This document shows, in pieces, positions 38,601 through 43,900 of a stretch of 64,000 bases of DNA (position 1 is the first letter of the stretch; the number at the start of each line of letters is the position of its first letter). Under the pieces are notes generated by a model that worked only from the letters and a program-made list of their open reading frames with translations, had not been told where the DNA came from and made no database searches. This DNA comes from JASGCP01 sp965263285 (GTDB lineage Bacteria > Bacteroidota > Bacteroidia > Chitinophagales > Chitinophagaceae), in contig CBDHHD010000016.1 of NCBI GenBank assembly GCA_965263285.1, forward strand, positions 1 to 64,000, written 5' to 3'. The position numbers were made by a program, and so were the translations under genes.

Positions 38601-41600
38601 ATCTCTTCCATTCTTAGATACCTTTGTTTTAATATCTCCATAGAAAAAATAGTCCTCAATGCAGGTTGCCATACAATCAATTGATTCAAGGCTCTATTCA
38701 ACTCTTTTATATCTATCTCCGAAAAACAAAATCTTATATAGATCGTATTACTAATGCCTCCTATTTCAAAATTATCTAAACGACCTAATAAATAGGCTTT
38801 TTGCAAATCCGTCATTTCAAACCAATCGTAGCGCTTTTCTTTATTAGGCTCTATTACTAATCTTCTTACATCTACTTCTGATCGAATATCTTTAAAGTCA
38901 GACGGACTATATATTACAGTATTTCTCTTAAGTAAATGTTGAATCATATTTTTCAATTCCATTTCCCAAGCCTGTCCCCATAATCCCATCTTCTCTTTAC
39001 TTAAGCGACCAGTCATCATAAATCTAAATTGACCATTTTCTACTACCGATCCTATTTGCAATCCGTTCTCTTGAACTGTTAGGTTTTTACTATCTACCCA
39101 AATGCCTGTATCTGTTATTTTCAATGACCATGATTGTTGGCGATCTTTCCCATCTATCACGCCTAAGTAATTAAAAACAACACAAGGCATATTACTATAT
39201 CCCCAGCGAATACCATATCCTAAACCATTCCTTTCTATAGAATGAAGTCGCTCTTTAATACTTATGATGCTTTCAGAGATATCTTCTCCTACAGATAAAC
39301 ATACAGGATGCATCGTAGTAAACCATCCCATTGTATTTCCTATTCTAATCTCTTCCTTCCATTCTTCGCGACCATGACTCTCTAAGGTAATAAACAGATC
39401 GCTTTTACCAAATACCTGTCTGAAAGACGCAGCTAAGCTATACAATAACAAATCATTAATTTCTGTATGATAGGGCTTATTCCCTTGATAAATGAGTTGT
39501 TCTGTCTCTTCTTTACTAAGGCTAATTGTTACAAAACAGTTATCTTCATTGTCTGACCATCTTGTAAATTCCTCATTTTGTTCTTGCCATTGTATTGTCC
39601 ATTCCTTATATATGGCATCCCAAGAAGAATCTATCTGAGCGCCATACTCCAATAAACTATTCGCCCATTGTCGATAGCTCGTTTTTTTATCTCCTAAGCT
39701 CTTCCCCTGATATAACAAAAATAAATCATCATATAAAATCCGCCAACTCACCCCATCTATTATTAAATGATGAAAAATCATACCAATATATGCTTTCTTT
39801 TCTTCTTCATCTTCCATATAGAATATCTTATACAAGTTACCCTTCCATCTATCCAATTCCTGATGCCCTTGATTATACCATATTCTCTTTTGAGATACCT
39901 TATCTTTATAATTGGTAAGATTATAAAAAACAACAGGAGTCATCGGTTTCGTTGAATCATAGTATTGAATAATATTCCCCGCCTCATCTTTCTTATACGA
40001 CAATCTAAAAGCATCGTGATAATCCACTAAGTCAGCTATAGCTTGAATTAAAACTTCCTTATTTAAAAGCTCTGTCTTAATCTCAAAGGCTTGATTAAAA
40101 TAATCAGGATTAGGATAATCTTTTTCAAAAAACCATTTTTGAATAGGGAGAAGTCCAACCTCACCCTCTAATCTACCTGTCTCTCTTACAACATCTTTCT
40201 CTCTAAAATTAAAAGATATCTGCTCACTTAGTTGCGCTATAGTTCTATATTGAAAAATATCTTTCACTGATATGTCTACTCCCATATGAGCTCTTAATTG
40301 GCTAGACAATTGAATAGATCGTATGCTATCTCCTCCTACCCTAAAAAAATCATCTTCTACTCCTATGTTATTATTTCCTAATAATTTCTCCCAAATAGAT
40401 AGCAGTTGTTGTTCTAATTCATTTGTAGGAGCTTTATATTCATTGCTATCAGCAAGATTATATTCTATGGCTAATAATGCCTTTCTATCTAGTTTGCCAT
40501 TCACCGTTAAAGGCATCTGCTCTATTTGCACCAATCCTGTAGGTACCATATATTCGGGCAATTGCTTAGAGAGATAACTTCTTAATTCTTCTACATCCAC
40601 TTGCTCCTTAGCCACAAAATACCCCACTAAATATTTATTATCTCCTTTCTCATTAATCAATACTACGACTTGTTCAATAACTTGTTCATCCTTTAACCCT
40701 TCAATCCTAGTCTGAAATCCTTGAATCCTATTCTCTATCTCCCCTAATTCAATTCGATAGCCTCTTATCTTCACTTGAAAATCATTCCTCCCTATATATT
40801 CAATATTGCCATCGGGTAGCATTCGCACTAAATCTCCTGTCTTATACAATCGGTCATTTCGTTTTTTCTTTTTATCTTCTTCTGTTTGAAAAGTGTTTTT
40901 TATAAACCGTTCCGCAGTTAATTCAGGTCTATTCAAATATCCTCTTGCTACGCCATCACCTCCAATATACAATTCTCCCATAGATCCTATGGGTAACAAC
41001 TGTAGATTATTATTTAATACATATATAGACTTATTATCTATATGCTTCCCTATATTATTATTGCTATCACCCATGCTATAATGATGCATGGTAGCGCACA
41101 CTGTAGTTTCAGTAGGTCCATACGCATTAAATACTTCTATCTCTTGTTCATAATATCTTTTTATTATATCTATATTCGGTGATTCTCCTGCTAATATCAT
41201 TTTATCAAGAGACAAAAAAACATCTTTTTGCAAAATAGCTGGAGGTAAAGTGGCTATTTCTATATTATTAGTTTGAATATAATTTGCTAATAAATAAAAG
41301 TCTTGTTGTATATCTGAAGATATAAGATAAGAGGTATGCCCATTACAAATAGATGCAAATAATTCAAAGACAAATGCGTCAAAAGAATAGTTCGCATATA
41401 ATAACAATCTAAAAATCTTATTTTCTTTTATAGGCACTAACCATATTCTACTCTGTGCCATTTGAAGATTTATTACTGAACTATGTTCAATCATCACCCC
41501 CTTAGGATTCCCCGTTGTACCAGAGGTATAGATAATATACGCTAACTCATGAGAGCTAATGATTAATGGTAAATGGTTAATGGTTAATGAATATAATTCT

Positions 41601-43372
41601 TTTAGAAATTGTTCATCTGTTACATTAACAATTAGAAACTGAACATTTTCAATTTTCGATTTGCAATTTGTAATTAAACACCTAGGCTGTGTGTCTTGCA
41701 AAATAAATAAAATTCTCTCTTCGGGATACTCAGGTGAGATAGGACAATACGCAGCACCACTCTTAAGAACCCCTAAGATAGCAATAATTGTCCATTCATT
41801 TCGCTTTAGCAACAAACAAATAATATCGTCTGCTTTAGTTTGATAATTATTATACAAATAATAAGCTAACTGATTAGCTTTATTATTTAACTCTTGATAA
41901 GTTAATTCTTTCTCCTCAAATACCACGGCTATATTATTCGGCGTTCTTGCTACTTGCTCTTCAAATAACTGATGTATGGTTTTGTCTTTAGGATATTCTC
42001 TCTCGGTTTTGTTGTAGTCATACACTAAATATTGATATTCTTTATCAGTAATCATATTATATTCGCCAATAGTTTTACTCGCATCTGACAAAACATCCTC
42101 TAACAGTTTAAAATATCTTTGAAAAAAAGAATCTACTAATTCAATATTAATATCTATATCTTCAGTATCTATAAAAAAATGTATTTGTTGTTCATCAACT
42201 CTTTGAATACGAATGTGTAAATGACCAGAAAACATGCTCGACTCACTAATAGGATATTTTTCTTCTTTCAATTTCATACCATTGAAATGATAAATTCTTT
42301 TTGAAAGAGGGGGTTGTTTAGAAATACCTACCAATGATGAATCTTTATGAATACCCGCTGTCTCCATAATTAAATAAGTAGGGGTATATGCAGGTAGCAC
42401 ATCTTCTCCCGCTATTAAACTTTGACTAATTACTTTAAAAAACAAATGGGTATCCTCTAAAATATTTAAAAAAGTCTTTGTAGATTTTATAGCAAATGGA
42501 ATCAATACTGTATTAACACCTTGTATATAAAGCTTATTATTGATAAGATAAGGTATGGAAAGCAAAAGCTTTTCAGGCGGTTCATATACATACTTATGAA
42601 ATAAAATAGCAAAAAGAGTTAAATGGAATACATATTCAGTAGTATGATATTGCCTTACCAAATGCTTGATAGATCCTACATATTTAATAGGTACTGGGTA
42701 GTATCTAAATATCTTATCTTTTGTCTCTCCCTGCGAGTATGTTGAAGTCCCTTTTAAAAAATCTAAAGAAATCCCTTCTCCTCCTCCTATATTTCTTCGC
42801 CAAAAGTCTATCAATTTATCTCTATGTGTATCTAATAAACTTTTAGTCTTTCTTAAAAAAATTAAGTTTTCTTGTTGCTGTACCTCTAAAGAAACAGGAT
42901 ATTGAAAATGAGGGTTATTATAATAATGTGAAAGTAAGTCCACAATAACATTGGTAGTCATTCCTCCACCTATAAAATGGTGAAAAACAAATAAAATACG
43001 ATAAGAATCTACATCCGTTTTAATGACATATAATCTTAACAAGTTCTTCTGCCCAACAAGATTAAATGGTTGCTTAATAAGAAGTTTGATTTCTTCCAAT
43101 ACCAAAGGATGGTCTATATATACAACTGAATTAAACTTATCTAATATGTTAACCGAAAGTTCTGAATGTTCTTTTAAAATAGACGACCTAAAAGACAAAA
43201 CATCCATTATCATTTTTTCCCAAGCAATATTTAATCTATCTCTATCTATCTGCCCTTGTAATTCTTGGATAAAAAACATATTATAATATCCTTCTGCTAC
43301 TAATTCCCACTCATAAAAAAACAATTCTTGATAAGGTGATAATGGAAGGCTATTACCTGAATCAGGATACAT
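19700..43372 (-). CDS. NRPS B: six-module synthetase for a thiazoline/thiazole peptide, with thioesterase
   Basis: Complete protein of 7890 residues. Domain order with rough residues: C* 8-430 (HHFIGGG at 129), A Phe-like 460-960, T 1012 (GGDSIRS), E 1050-1480 (HHLIIDG), Cy 1500-1950 (DLIILDAQS), A Cys 1960-2510, T 2557, C 2590-3020 (HHAILDG), A 3065-3560, T 3614, Cy 3650-4110 (DAIIMDDNS), A Cys with oxidase 4120-4980, T 5024, C 5055-5490, A 5534-6034, T 6081 (GGDSIKS), E 6115-6545 (HHLIIDA), C 6570-7027 (HHVISDG), A Gly 7050-7542, T 7597, TE 7655-7885 (GWSLGG at 7722). The start lies just upstream of NSLPLSPYQELFF, as in gene C. The stop codon (19700-19702) lies inside the insertion sequence, which replaced the ancestral end DANKEL by RIFL. 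Confidence 0.95.
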   Translation of the reverse strand: MYPDSGNSLPLSPYQELFFYEWELVAEGYYNMFFIQELQGQIDRDRLNIAWEKMIMDVLSFRSSILKEHSELSVNILDKFNSVVYIDHPLVLEEIKLLIKQPFNLVGQKNLLRLYVIKTDVDSYRILFVFHHFIGGGMTTNVIVDLLSHYYNNPHFQYPVSLEVQQQENLIFLRKTKSLLDTHRDKLIDFWRRNIGGGEGISLDFLKGTSTYSQGETKDKIFRYYPVPIKYVGSIKHLVRQYHTTEYVFHLTLFAILFHKYVYEPPEKLLLSIPYLINNKLYIQGVNTVLIPFAIKSTKTFLNILEDTHLFFKVISQSLIAGEDVLPAYTPTYLIMETAGIHKDSSLVGISKQPPLSKRIYHFNGMKLKEEKYPISESSMFSGHLHIRIQRVDEQQIHFFIDTEDIDINIELVDSFFQRYFKLLEDVLSDASKTIGEYNMITDKEYQYLVYDYNKTEREYPKDKTIHQLFEEQVARTPNNIAVVFEEKELTYQELNNKANQLAYYLYNNYQTKADDIICLLLKRNEWTIIAILGVLKSGAAYCPISPEYPEERILFILQDTQPRCLITNCKSKIENVQFLIVNVTDEQFLKELYSLTINHLPLIISSHELAYIIYTSGTTGNPKGVMIEHSSVINLQMAQSRIWLVPIKENKIFRLLLYANYSFDAFVFELFASICNGHTSYLISSDIQQDFYLLANYIQTNNIEIATLPPAILQKDVFLSLDKMILAGESPNIDIIKRYYEQEIEVFNAYGPTETTVCATMHHYSMGDSNNNIGKHIDNKSIYVLNNNLQLLPIGSMGELYIGGDGVARGYLNRPELTAERFIKNTFQTEEDKKKKRNDRLYKTGDLVRMLPDGNIEYIGRNDFQVKIRGYRIELGEIENRIQGFQTRIEGLKDEQVIEQVVVLINEKGDNKYLVGYFVAKEQVDVEELRSYLSKQLPEYMVPTGLVQIEQMPLTVNGKLDRKALLAIEYNLADSNEYKAPTNELEQQLLSIWEKLLGNNNIGVEDDFFRVGGDSIRSIQLSSQLRAHMGVDISVKDIFQYRTIAQLSEQISFNFREKDVVRETGRLEGEVGLLPIQKWFFEKDYPNPDYFNQAFEIKTELLNKEVLIQAIADLVDYHDAFRLSYKKDEAGNIIQYYDSTKPMTPVVFYNLTNYKDKVSQKRIWYNQGHQELDRWKGNLYKIFYMEDEEEKKAYIGMIFHHLIIDGVSWRILYDDLFLLYQGKSLGDKKTSYRQWANSLLEYGAQIDSSWDAIYKEWTIQWQEQNEEFTRWSDNEDNCFVTISLSKEETEQLIYQGNKPYHTEINDLLLYSLAASFRQVFGKSDLFITLESHGREEWKEEIRIGNTMGWFTTMHPVCLSVGEDISESIISIKERLHSIERNGLGYGIRWGYSNMPCVVFNYLGVIDGKDRQQSWSLKITDTGIWVDSKNLTVQENGLQIGSVVENGQFRFMMTGRLSKEKMGLWGQAWEMELKNMIQHLLKRNTVIYSPSDFKDIRSEVDVRRLVIEPNKEKRYDWFEMTDLQKAYLLGRLDNFEIGGISNTIYIRFCFSEIDIKELNRALNQLIVWQPALRTIFSMEILKQRYLRMEEIDVYTIEEINLETERYTEVHNEEIANRVFRKDYDAGKFPLFHFVAVRYNDIVVLHHSMDLIILDAQSRQSFWTILIQLYKNKDYQPAFSAISFKDYQDIVSQLRYSSWYERDKRYWEEKLSNMPGKPPLLGLEDTSWIKKAHFSEHTLFVDKSTWMSFCRKIESYRLSPAGVILALFGKVIGYYSGVAEFLITITLFNRYHVHKDANQLWGDFTNTDFFHFLDVGGLFPTIERTSRRLLDDIEHQLYGGQNVQRDWIRAHVADIHKIVSPIVFTGVFNTIGRNDNIVDKEKYFPGEYIEKRYSMGQTSQAWIDLQAIGTEEGFSSKWLFVSELFSKEQIGQMNGQMIAWIEWLSKNDWKEKCVISPLSAFDRNCIFEYEERGRVLAPKIERSWLQEYEEKVIQNLSLRDRVSVIDSEQNRMYTHKEIWDLSKKIASILVSEDRTTIAILSEKGMLQVVSSLGIMQSGQAYIPLNIHWSASRILEIMEESGTKVLLISKKEYEHKRQLQVSNIRLLIIEELLTKEREKNIHLPIVLLSDIAYIIYTSGSTGKPKGVAISHENMINTLIAVNNRYKVTEKDSVLALSELSFDLSVYDIFGLLLVGGRIIFVNDEERQDPHHWLSLIEKHKITLWNTVPQLAELLVDEARAREMRLDSIRLYLLSGDWLPLQLPDKIKRQSKDTQVISLGGATEGSVWSIWYEIKNINPDWKSIPYGYPMPNQQIYILNHELIHSPVGVEGDIYIGGKGVAQGYWNNQEQTDKQFKEHHELGKIYKTGDRGILHAEGWVEFRGRKDFQVKIRGYRVELEEIENKLNKLEGVKQSAVQLFKKNNSEVLVGFVVREQLITKGVDENFDKEVFKLEQRGIRKGLNGTIVLKENVSVDKLSKVINDSLGLPDYMSLQEIVFLDSMPLTANGKLDKSRLPKPEIEWQSYIAPVTKEEQEMVEIWSEVLNIDKNKIGIEDSFFNLGGHSITAIRLISKINSRFNFGLSFKDLFEYPTIRGLIKNSITLKQREQEGDYIPYQLIDSSVIISKEDYEDCYPAGMLQLGMFFEQEKLGKGIYLFNYIQQFSEKCDRKKIEKCLQAIMNRHDILRTGYRMLEDGNIYAMVQKRVEVKSKLFFVTDSIEEVRKKEIALAFNREIAGLYRFYIIEHAEGFVLFFSFHHAILDGYSLNLFIRELADLYQHDNDKLYEEEQSKLLYGEFIRNELSALKNEDTRLFWREYLAESILLTPQWNFSKSNGVSVVAERQQIEGLRLGQIEDIASKYSCTVEELLLLSYMTVLSLFFNELDITIGLEKHNRIEKEGGDRQLGLFVTILPFRYELRDKEALGTALSRLRDSVKKIVNHKQYPYNEIKQQLGGRDLFDIAYSYNDFSNFVGNEKRAHINEFLNEELGNITSILFICKVYKYSGGYGFVFSGHSNSVDQAYLSYFVRYYNSVLDQLCKEERVVFKLMDEDHQYLVYDYNKTERDYPKDKTIHQLFEEQVTRTPNNIAVVFEDKQLTYQELNNKANQLANYLYNNYQTKGDDIICLLLERSEWMIIAILGVFKSGAAYCPISPEYPEERILFVLQDTQPKCLITNCKLKIENVQFLIVNLMDEEFLKVLVSLTINHLPLTINSHALAYIIYTSGTTGNPKGVMIEHGGVINLIYALDKSHFWQDEERMLNFFSYIFDPSVEQFFIPLLKGFTLFMISEELIQDVNGLINFINKNKITHFDTTPSYFDSLPIVTLATLNRLILGGERLTKETRNKAYKTVLDNTLFFNEYGPTETTITSLVSSLNNTIDLNIGSPISNTCIYILNKEGLLLPQGSVGELYIGGDGVARGYLNRPELTAERFIKNPFQTEEEKQKNRNGRLYKTGDIVRMLPDGNIEYIGRNDFQVKIRGYRIELGEIENRIQGFQTRIEGLKDEQVIEQAVVLVNEKADNKYLVGYFVAKEQVDVEELRSYLSKQLPEYMVPTVLVQIEQMPLTVNGKLDRKALLNIEYKIIDESIELPKNNTEERLLKIWSNLLKISESEISVTQSFFRLGGNSLLSIRLVGQLNRELLVQLSVKDIFAYPTIREISHIIEQKDTGFVYQDYMLTDIKKEDYSLFPLNNVQQAYYMGRIDLFEIGNISTGGYSEFVVDDLSVENLEKALNRLVLRHAGLRTVFTDQGQQILPADNCHYSIPVNKITTEEALLDIRNRLLNMKVDVARFPIIVIEVSEYKGSYVIHFMSDAIIMDDNSMRIFFTELVKIYNNLDIVLPTLHITYHEYILALQRIRDSKLFDKAKTYWETKLEDYDFSCNLPIVIEPSMVKQSTTKRGLRIIEKETYDILQEKLAKIQLSPTSLLLSLYGKVLCRWSGQDKFSINLTLFNRLPLHKEVNDILGDFTNLELYNYDDVKSRDIVEHYLKGVQNVLWDDIENNLFDGIDFQRLIRERKQWSISKAIAPIVLTSVLGFKEKKEEGDVVNLFGRQHYSISRTSQVWIDNAVYEDDNGNLILRWDFVEQLFLPEVIEGMLDEYAYLIRKIAAMDIQRDRLECYRLPATYQHIIEKYNATAEEYDVKTIIDFYDNCVIQDACKCNAIAVVEGGNNKQAYKHREVAIGSKNIATHLYKYYKEEQTVAILSKKGYNQVVSSLGIMQSGKAYIPLNIHWSVSRILEIMEESGTKVLLISKKEYEHKIQLQGSNIRLLIIEELLTKEREKNIHLPIVLLSDIAYIIYTSGSTGKPKGVAISHENMMNTIIAVNNRYKVTEKDSVLALSELSFDLSVYDIFGLLLVGGRIIFVNDEERQDPQHWLSLIEKHKITLWNTVPQLAELLVDEARTREMRLDSIRLYLLSGDWLPLQLPDKIKRQSKDTQVISLGGATEGSVWSIWYEIKNINPDWKSIPYGYPMPNQQIYILNHELIHSPVGVEGDIYIGGKGVAQGYWNNEEQTDKQFKEHHELGKIYKTGDRGILHAEGWVEFRGRKDFQVKIRGYRVELEEIENKLNKLEGVKQSAVQLFKKNNSEVLVGFVVREQLITKGADENFDKEVFKLEQRGIRKDLTDTIIFKDNDIAEQEYRLTKSYRNFGDRFVDASLIDTIIREAKHIKVKTKNVGDSLLTKDKIARVLTRLQGKSLSDKILPKYLYPSGGSAYPIECYVRVSESGIKGIEGGVYYYHPLNNALQRVEDHSNNNQDSIELVVNWSAIKPLYGDFADKLVWIELGHILELLSTELNRLGIAFDIQIKQENRDESKMVLAEIVLGVDGNQIEQLTSELTAYYVSKRGNVYEGLIDLDKYSVFDRAIEQAKILENGKGMIVVECDSRRDKACLVSQWIGSGIMIERIKQQLLQYDIGGCPLGSEFGENELYSMVIGYIANEEKTKGEGKVAVDKLSKVINDSVGLPDYMSLQEIVFLDNMPLTESGKLDKSRLPDPEIEWQSYIAPNTQEEQEMVEIWSEILNIGKNKIGIEDSFFNLGGHSITAIRLISKINSRFNFGLSFKDLFEYPTIRGLIKNSITLKQREQEGDYIPYQLIDSSVVISKEDYEDCYPAGMLQLGMFFEQEKLGHGTYLTFQIQYFSGTCNREKLERCLQTIINRHDILRTEYRMLEDGNIYAMVQKRVEVKSKLFFVTDSIEEVRKKEIALAFNREIAGLYRFYIIEQAEGFVLFFSFHHAILDGYSLNLFIRELVDLYQHDNDKLYEEEQSKLLYGEFIRNELSALKNEDIRLFWREYLAESILLTPQWNFSKSNGISVVAERQQIEGLRLGQIEDIASKYSCTVEELLLLSYMTVLSLFFNERDITIGLEKHNRIEKEGGDRQLGLFVTMLPFRYELRDKEALGAALSRLRDSVRKVVNHKQYPYNEIKQQLGGRDLFDIAYSYNDFSHFVGNEKRTHINEFLNEELSNITSILFICKVYKYSGGYGFVFSGHSNSVDQAYLSYFVRYYNSVLDQLCKEERVVFKLMDEDYQYLVYDYNKTEREYPKDKTIHQLFEEQVARTPNNIAVVFEEKQLTYQELNDKANQLANYLHHNYQTKADDIICLLLERSEWMIIAILGVLKSGAAYCPISPEYSEERILFILQDTQPKCLITNCKLKNEHVHFSIVNVTDEQFLKELYSLTINHLSLTISSRSLAYIIYTSGTTGNPKGVMIEHGGVINLIYALDKSHFWQDEERMLNFFSYIFDPSVEQFFIPLLKGFTLFMISEELIQDVDGLISFINKNEITHFHTTPSYFNSLPIVILPTLNRLILGGERVTNEIRNKVYKTVLDNMLFFNEYGPTETTITSLVSSLNNTIDLNIGSPISNTCIYILSKEGLLLPQGSIGELYIGGDGLARGYLNRAELTEEKFISNPFQTEEDKKKDRNSKLYKTGDLVRMLPDGNIEYIGRNDFQVKIRGYRIELGEIENRIQRFQTRIQGFQDFRMIEQAVVLVNDKGDNKYLVGYFVAKEQVDVEELRSHLSKQLPDYMVPTGLVQIERMPLTVNGKLDRKALLAIEYNLTDSKEYKAPKNELEQQLLSIWEKLLGNNNIGVQDDFFRVGGDSIKSIQLSSRVRSELGKELSVKDVFEHRTIERMLAHVLSNHQIKVYLSEQGKLSGELSLLPIQQYFFELKLTNEHHYNQSFLIETPELEIEKLKIAIEKVVEHHDAFRLTYRKDAEGNIIQYYDSKKEAIPLDVLDISEWNVQEGTVVFEEKLKKQYTSWQDSFNIYERKTYQIAYIHGYKNKTARIFIAAHHLIIDAVSWRILLEDIETVYAGKKLLAKRTSYRQWVNIGKDYVAHYPNELSYWEGVEKKVQENIAKLSSKITIQEESYFTIITIDRDITNYLLLSSNQVFHTEINDLLLTALARALGKLFDEQEVSILLEGHGRESLQDDIDISKTMGWFTSIIPIHLPIYDNVQESIIEVKEELRRIPNKGIGYGFIRGYKHLPKISFNYLGVFKKEEQQDWFLTNESSGISVSNKNKSNLWLDINGGVGVNGVLVFSIRGRLTKEYIDNLSIYFKQEMIAIANYIQSFDRSYLTPSDTHYIVSKDLLNRLQQENEIQAIYVANSLQAGFIYHYLSKSEGDDAYKVQLLWKYKSQVNEDYFIQSWQQALDRYPGLRVRFNWEEEIVQIIDKKVTLDYRFRDIQDKRNKEKVIEAIRIADRKEDYDLAKGNLLRVYLIKVDKEEFVVLYSNHHVISDGWSNPNLLNYIHEVYNSLINQNTPVELLEEQAYLRAQEYLQVKSKKDTHDRWWVDYLSGVERTIEVRGLRKQEANGINLLDYKFIQEPISKGVKIRDKEYRALSSFIKQEGLTWSNLIMWCWSKALSVYDNRNENIIGITLSGRSLLINDIEQSVGLYINTLPLVVRHDSNESILNILKNIQKDTEQLNQLTHTNLSSLNSNTLDRLFATMVVYENYPIPIKKDNQEANTLTPIFLSSVEKTDYPLTVLAYEKDSVLSVEIKYAGELFEEKQIERLLKLMSLLLQQIPICYNKLEQELRLIDNEEYNYLVYDYNKTEKEYPKDKTIHQLFEEQVARTPNNIAVVFEEKQLTYQELNNKANQLAHYLHHNYDTKADDIICLLLERSEWMIIAILGVLKSGAAYCPISPEYPNERVLFILQDTQPKCLITNCRLKIENVQLPIVNVIDEQFLKELYSLTINHLPLTISSHVLAYIIYTAGTTGNPKGVMIAHVTFSHAIQNLIALFSKSLTSFNTYSTTNYTFDIFGLEYTLPLLHGNVLTLGSMHENLNLNLYDFIQITPTVLQSYLSTINKINPNLIWLIGGEKVPMALLTDILKRSAKREVNIYNVYGPTETTIWSVVYFYNRRAVELGIESIGKPIDNTVVYILDSDKRLLPMGAMGELYIGGDGVARGYLNRPELTAERFIKNPFQTEEEKQKNRNGRLYKTGDVVRMLPDGNIEYIGRNDFQVKIRGYRIELGEIENRIQGFQNRIEGLKDEQVIEQAVVLVNEKRDNKYLVGYFVAKEQVDVEELRSYLSKQLPEYMVPTGLLQIEKMPLTINGKLDRKILLDMNANFVEDNIEAPANKLELRMLQIFATLLSLESNTISVNNSFFRLGGNSILSIRLASLLNREFGTFLSIADIFKYPTIRELAVQVNYKKTSFDLILMLNNSVAKQIIYMVHPGGAGAEVYYNMAYRLQESYRCYGIGNYNLFSDNKISEISLLAKHYLHEIKNNTTIEPRILLGWSLGGKIALEMAYHLEQQGIKDIVVYLLDTIVMDETLINILNKKDLSFRKQALNELLDNLNVGEDYKQRILANISIEEKLNNDALTGKLIYSRCVLFKAMLSDKDEIADFFQYKLSLPYNNVDKYVSIENIKLIEMQVSHQDIIKKEDEIVDVIKQRTLLKRIFL
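23690..28150 (-). other. NRPS B module 5: C-A(unassigned)-T-E
   Basis: C domain with HHAILDG at about 27700. The A code is DPEHIGEITK, differing from module 3 only at position 278 (His for Asp). The T domain has GGDSIKS (about 25125). The E domain has HHLIIDAVSWRIL (about 24524-24547), LLEGHGRE, KTMGWFTSI and FNYLGV. The fifth residue is therefore predicted to be delivered in D form. Confidence 0.75.
28180..32400 (-). other. NRPS B module 4: Cy-A(Cys)+Ox-T
   Basis: The Cy domain (DAIIMDDNS at about 31945-31975) and the A(Cys) domain are nearly identical in DNA to those of NRPS C module 2. The oxidase is inserted after A8 and before LPDYM, so a thiazole is predicted. Unlike the copy in gene C, the A8 region keeps the full TTTT run and the frame is intact. 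Confidence 0.82.
28570..29510 (-). other. Oxidase (Ox) domain inserted in the Cys A domain of NRPS B module 4
   Basis: About 315 residues (roughly 4620-4934) are inserted between A8 and A9. Visible marks are YPSGGSAYPIECYV (about 29255-29300), GVYYYHPLNNALQRV and LVWIELGHILELLSTELNRLGI. Together they indicate a SagB/McbC-like FMN-dependent dehydrogenase. The second half (GMIVVECDSRRDKACLVSQW) also fits two-lobed nitroreductase-like oxidases. The predicted role is thiazoline to thiazole oxidation. Confidence 0.78.
32420..35580 (-). other. NRPS B module 3: C-A(unassigned)-T
   Basis: C domain with HHAILDG (about 35100-35121). The A core (FDPSVEQFF, FDTTPS, LILGGE, NEYGPTETTIT) gives DPEDIGEITK. 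Glu at 239, Asp at 278 and Glu at 322 make an acidic pocket, which would suit a basic side chain, but I know no exact match. T motif GGNSLLS (about 32525) is followed by a Cy domain. Confidence 0.72.
35590..38930 (-). other. NRPS B module 2: Cy-A(Cys)-T, no oxidase
   Basis: The Cy domain (DLIILDAQS at about 38405-38440, LWGDFTN) is clearly diverged from the other three Cy domains of the window. It is also the only one that follows an E domain. The A domain has cysteine code DLYNLSLVWK and no oxidase insertion, so the ring should stay a thiazoline. T motif GGHS is at about 35700. Confidence 0.8.
38940..43372 (-). other. NRPS B module 1: C*-A(Phe-like)-T-E
   Basis: The start C domain carries HHFIGGG (Asp to Gly). 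The A core (FDAFVFELF, ATLPP, ILAGES, NAYGPTETTVC) gives DAFTIAAVCK, close to the phenylalanine code of gramicidin and tyrocidine synthetases. The T domain has GGDSI and is followed by an epimerization domain (HHLIIDGVSWRIL at about 39751-39771, IGNTMGWFTTM, FNYLGV). D-Phe or another D-aromatic residue is the likely first residue. Confidence 0.8.
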
Positions 43373-43411
43373 ACATAAATTTAATACAAAGCTAATATAA
43401 TTATTACTAAT
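43373..43411 (-). promoter_or_regulatory. Remaining proximal promoter of NRPS B
   Basis: On the minus strand TAGCTTTG (43387-43394) sits 14 bases before the ATG, exactly as in front of NRPS C. The region where the -33 element would lie is cut off at 43412 by the ISAon1/ISL3-type element. The new upstream sequence comes from that element's terminal repeat. Confidence 0.5.
43399..43411. repeat. 13-bp near-direct repeat flanking the IS block (left)
   Basis: AATTATTACTAAT immediately before the ISAon1/ISL3-type element. The partner AATTATTTCTAAT is at 45753-45765, right after the IS30 remnant, with 12 of 13 bases equal. Both derive from the same spacer sequence, which is present once (AATTATTTCTCAT) upstream of NRPS C. 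It may be a target duplication or a trace of repair. Confidence 0.6.
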
Positions 43412-43478
43412 CGGCTACATCTTTTTTTGAGGTGCTGGGGGGGGTATCTTTGCTTTTTTTACACTCAATTTTTTATTT

Positions 43479-43872
43479 ATGGCAAGGAGAAAAATTTCCA
43501 ATTCAGAAGAGTTATTGTCTTCGTTTATTAATATACATGTGCCCAAAGAATATTTAGACCATTTTGATGTAGTAGAGATAAAGATAAACCTGATTGTTAC
43601 GAGATTATTTTACATGAGAAAGAAGATCATATACCCTTAGAACTACATGGCAAAAAGATACCCTTAGATGGCTTCTGTAATCCGACAAATATTTTAACGC
43701 ATACATTTTTTCTTAAATGTTTTTTTTAATTTTATATAGAAGGTGCTGGAAAGAAGTTGGGCAGGATGAACATTATAGTAATAGTTATGATTCGTTACAT
43801 TTAAAAGGAGCTAAAATAACACCACAATTTGTGAATTTTTTAAAAGGTAACCATAGAAGAATCGCCAATTAA
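43479..43872 (+). pseudogene. ISAon1-type N-terminal region protein, frameshifted
   Basis: Begins MARRKISNSEELLSSF at 43479. The frame is lost near 43578 (EIK, then DKPDCYEIILHEKEDH in another frame). It is lost again near 43730, after which RRCWKEVGQDEHYSNSY and ITPQFVNFLKGNHRR follow. In ISAon1-like elements a small ORF of this type precedes the transposase. At least two frameshifts make it non-functional. Confidence 0.7.
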
Positions 43873-43900
43873 TATTAGTATAGTAGCACGTTGCTACACT

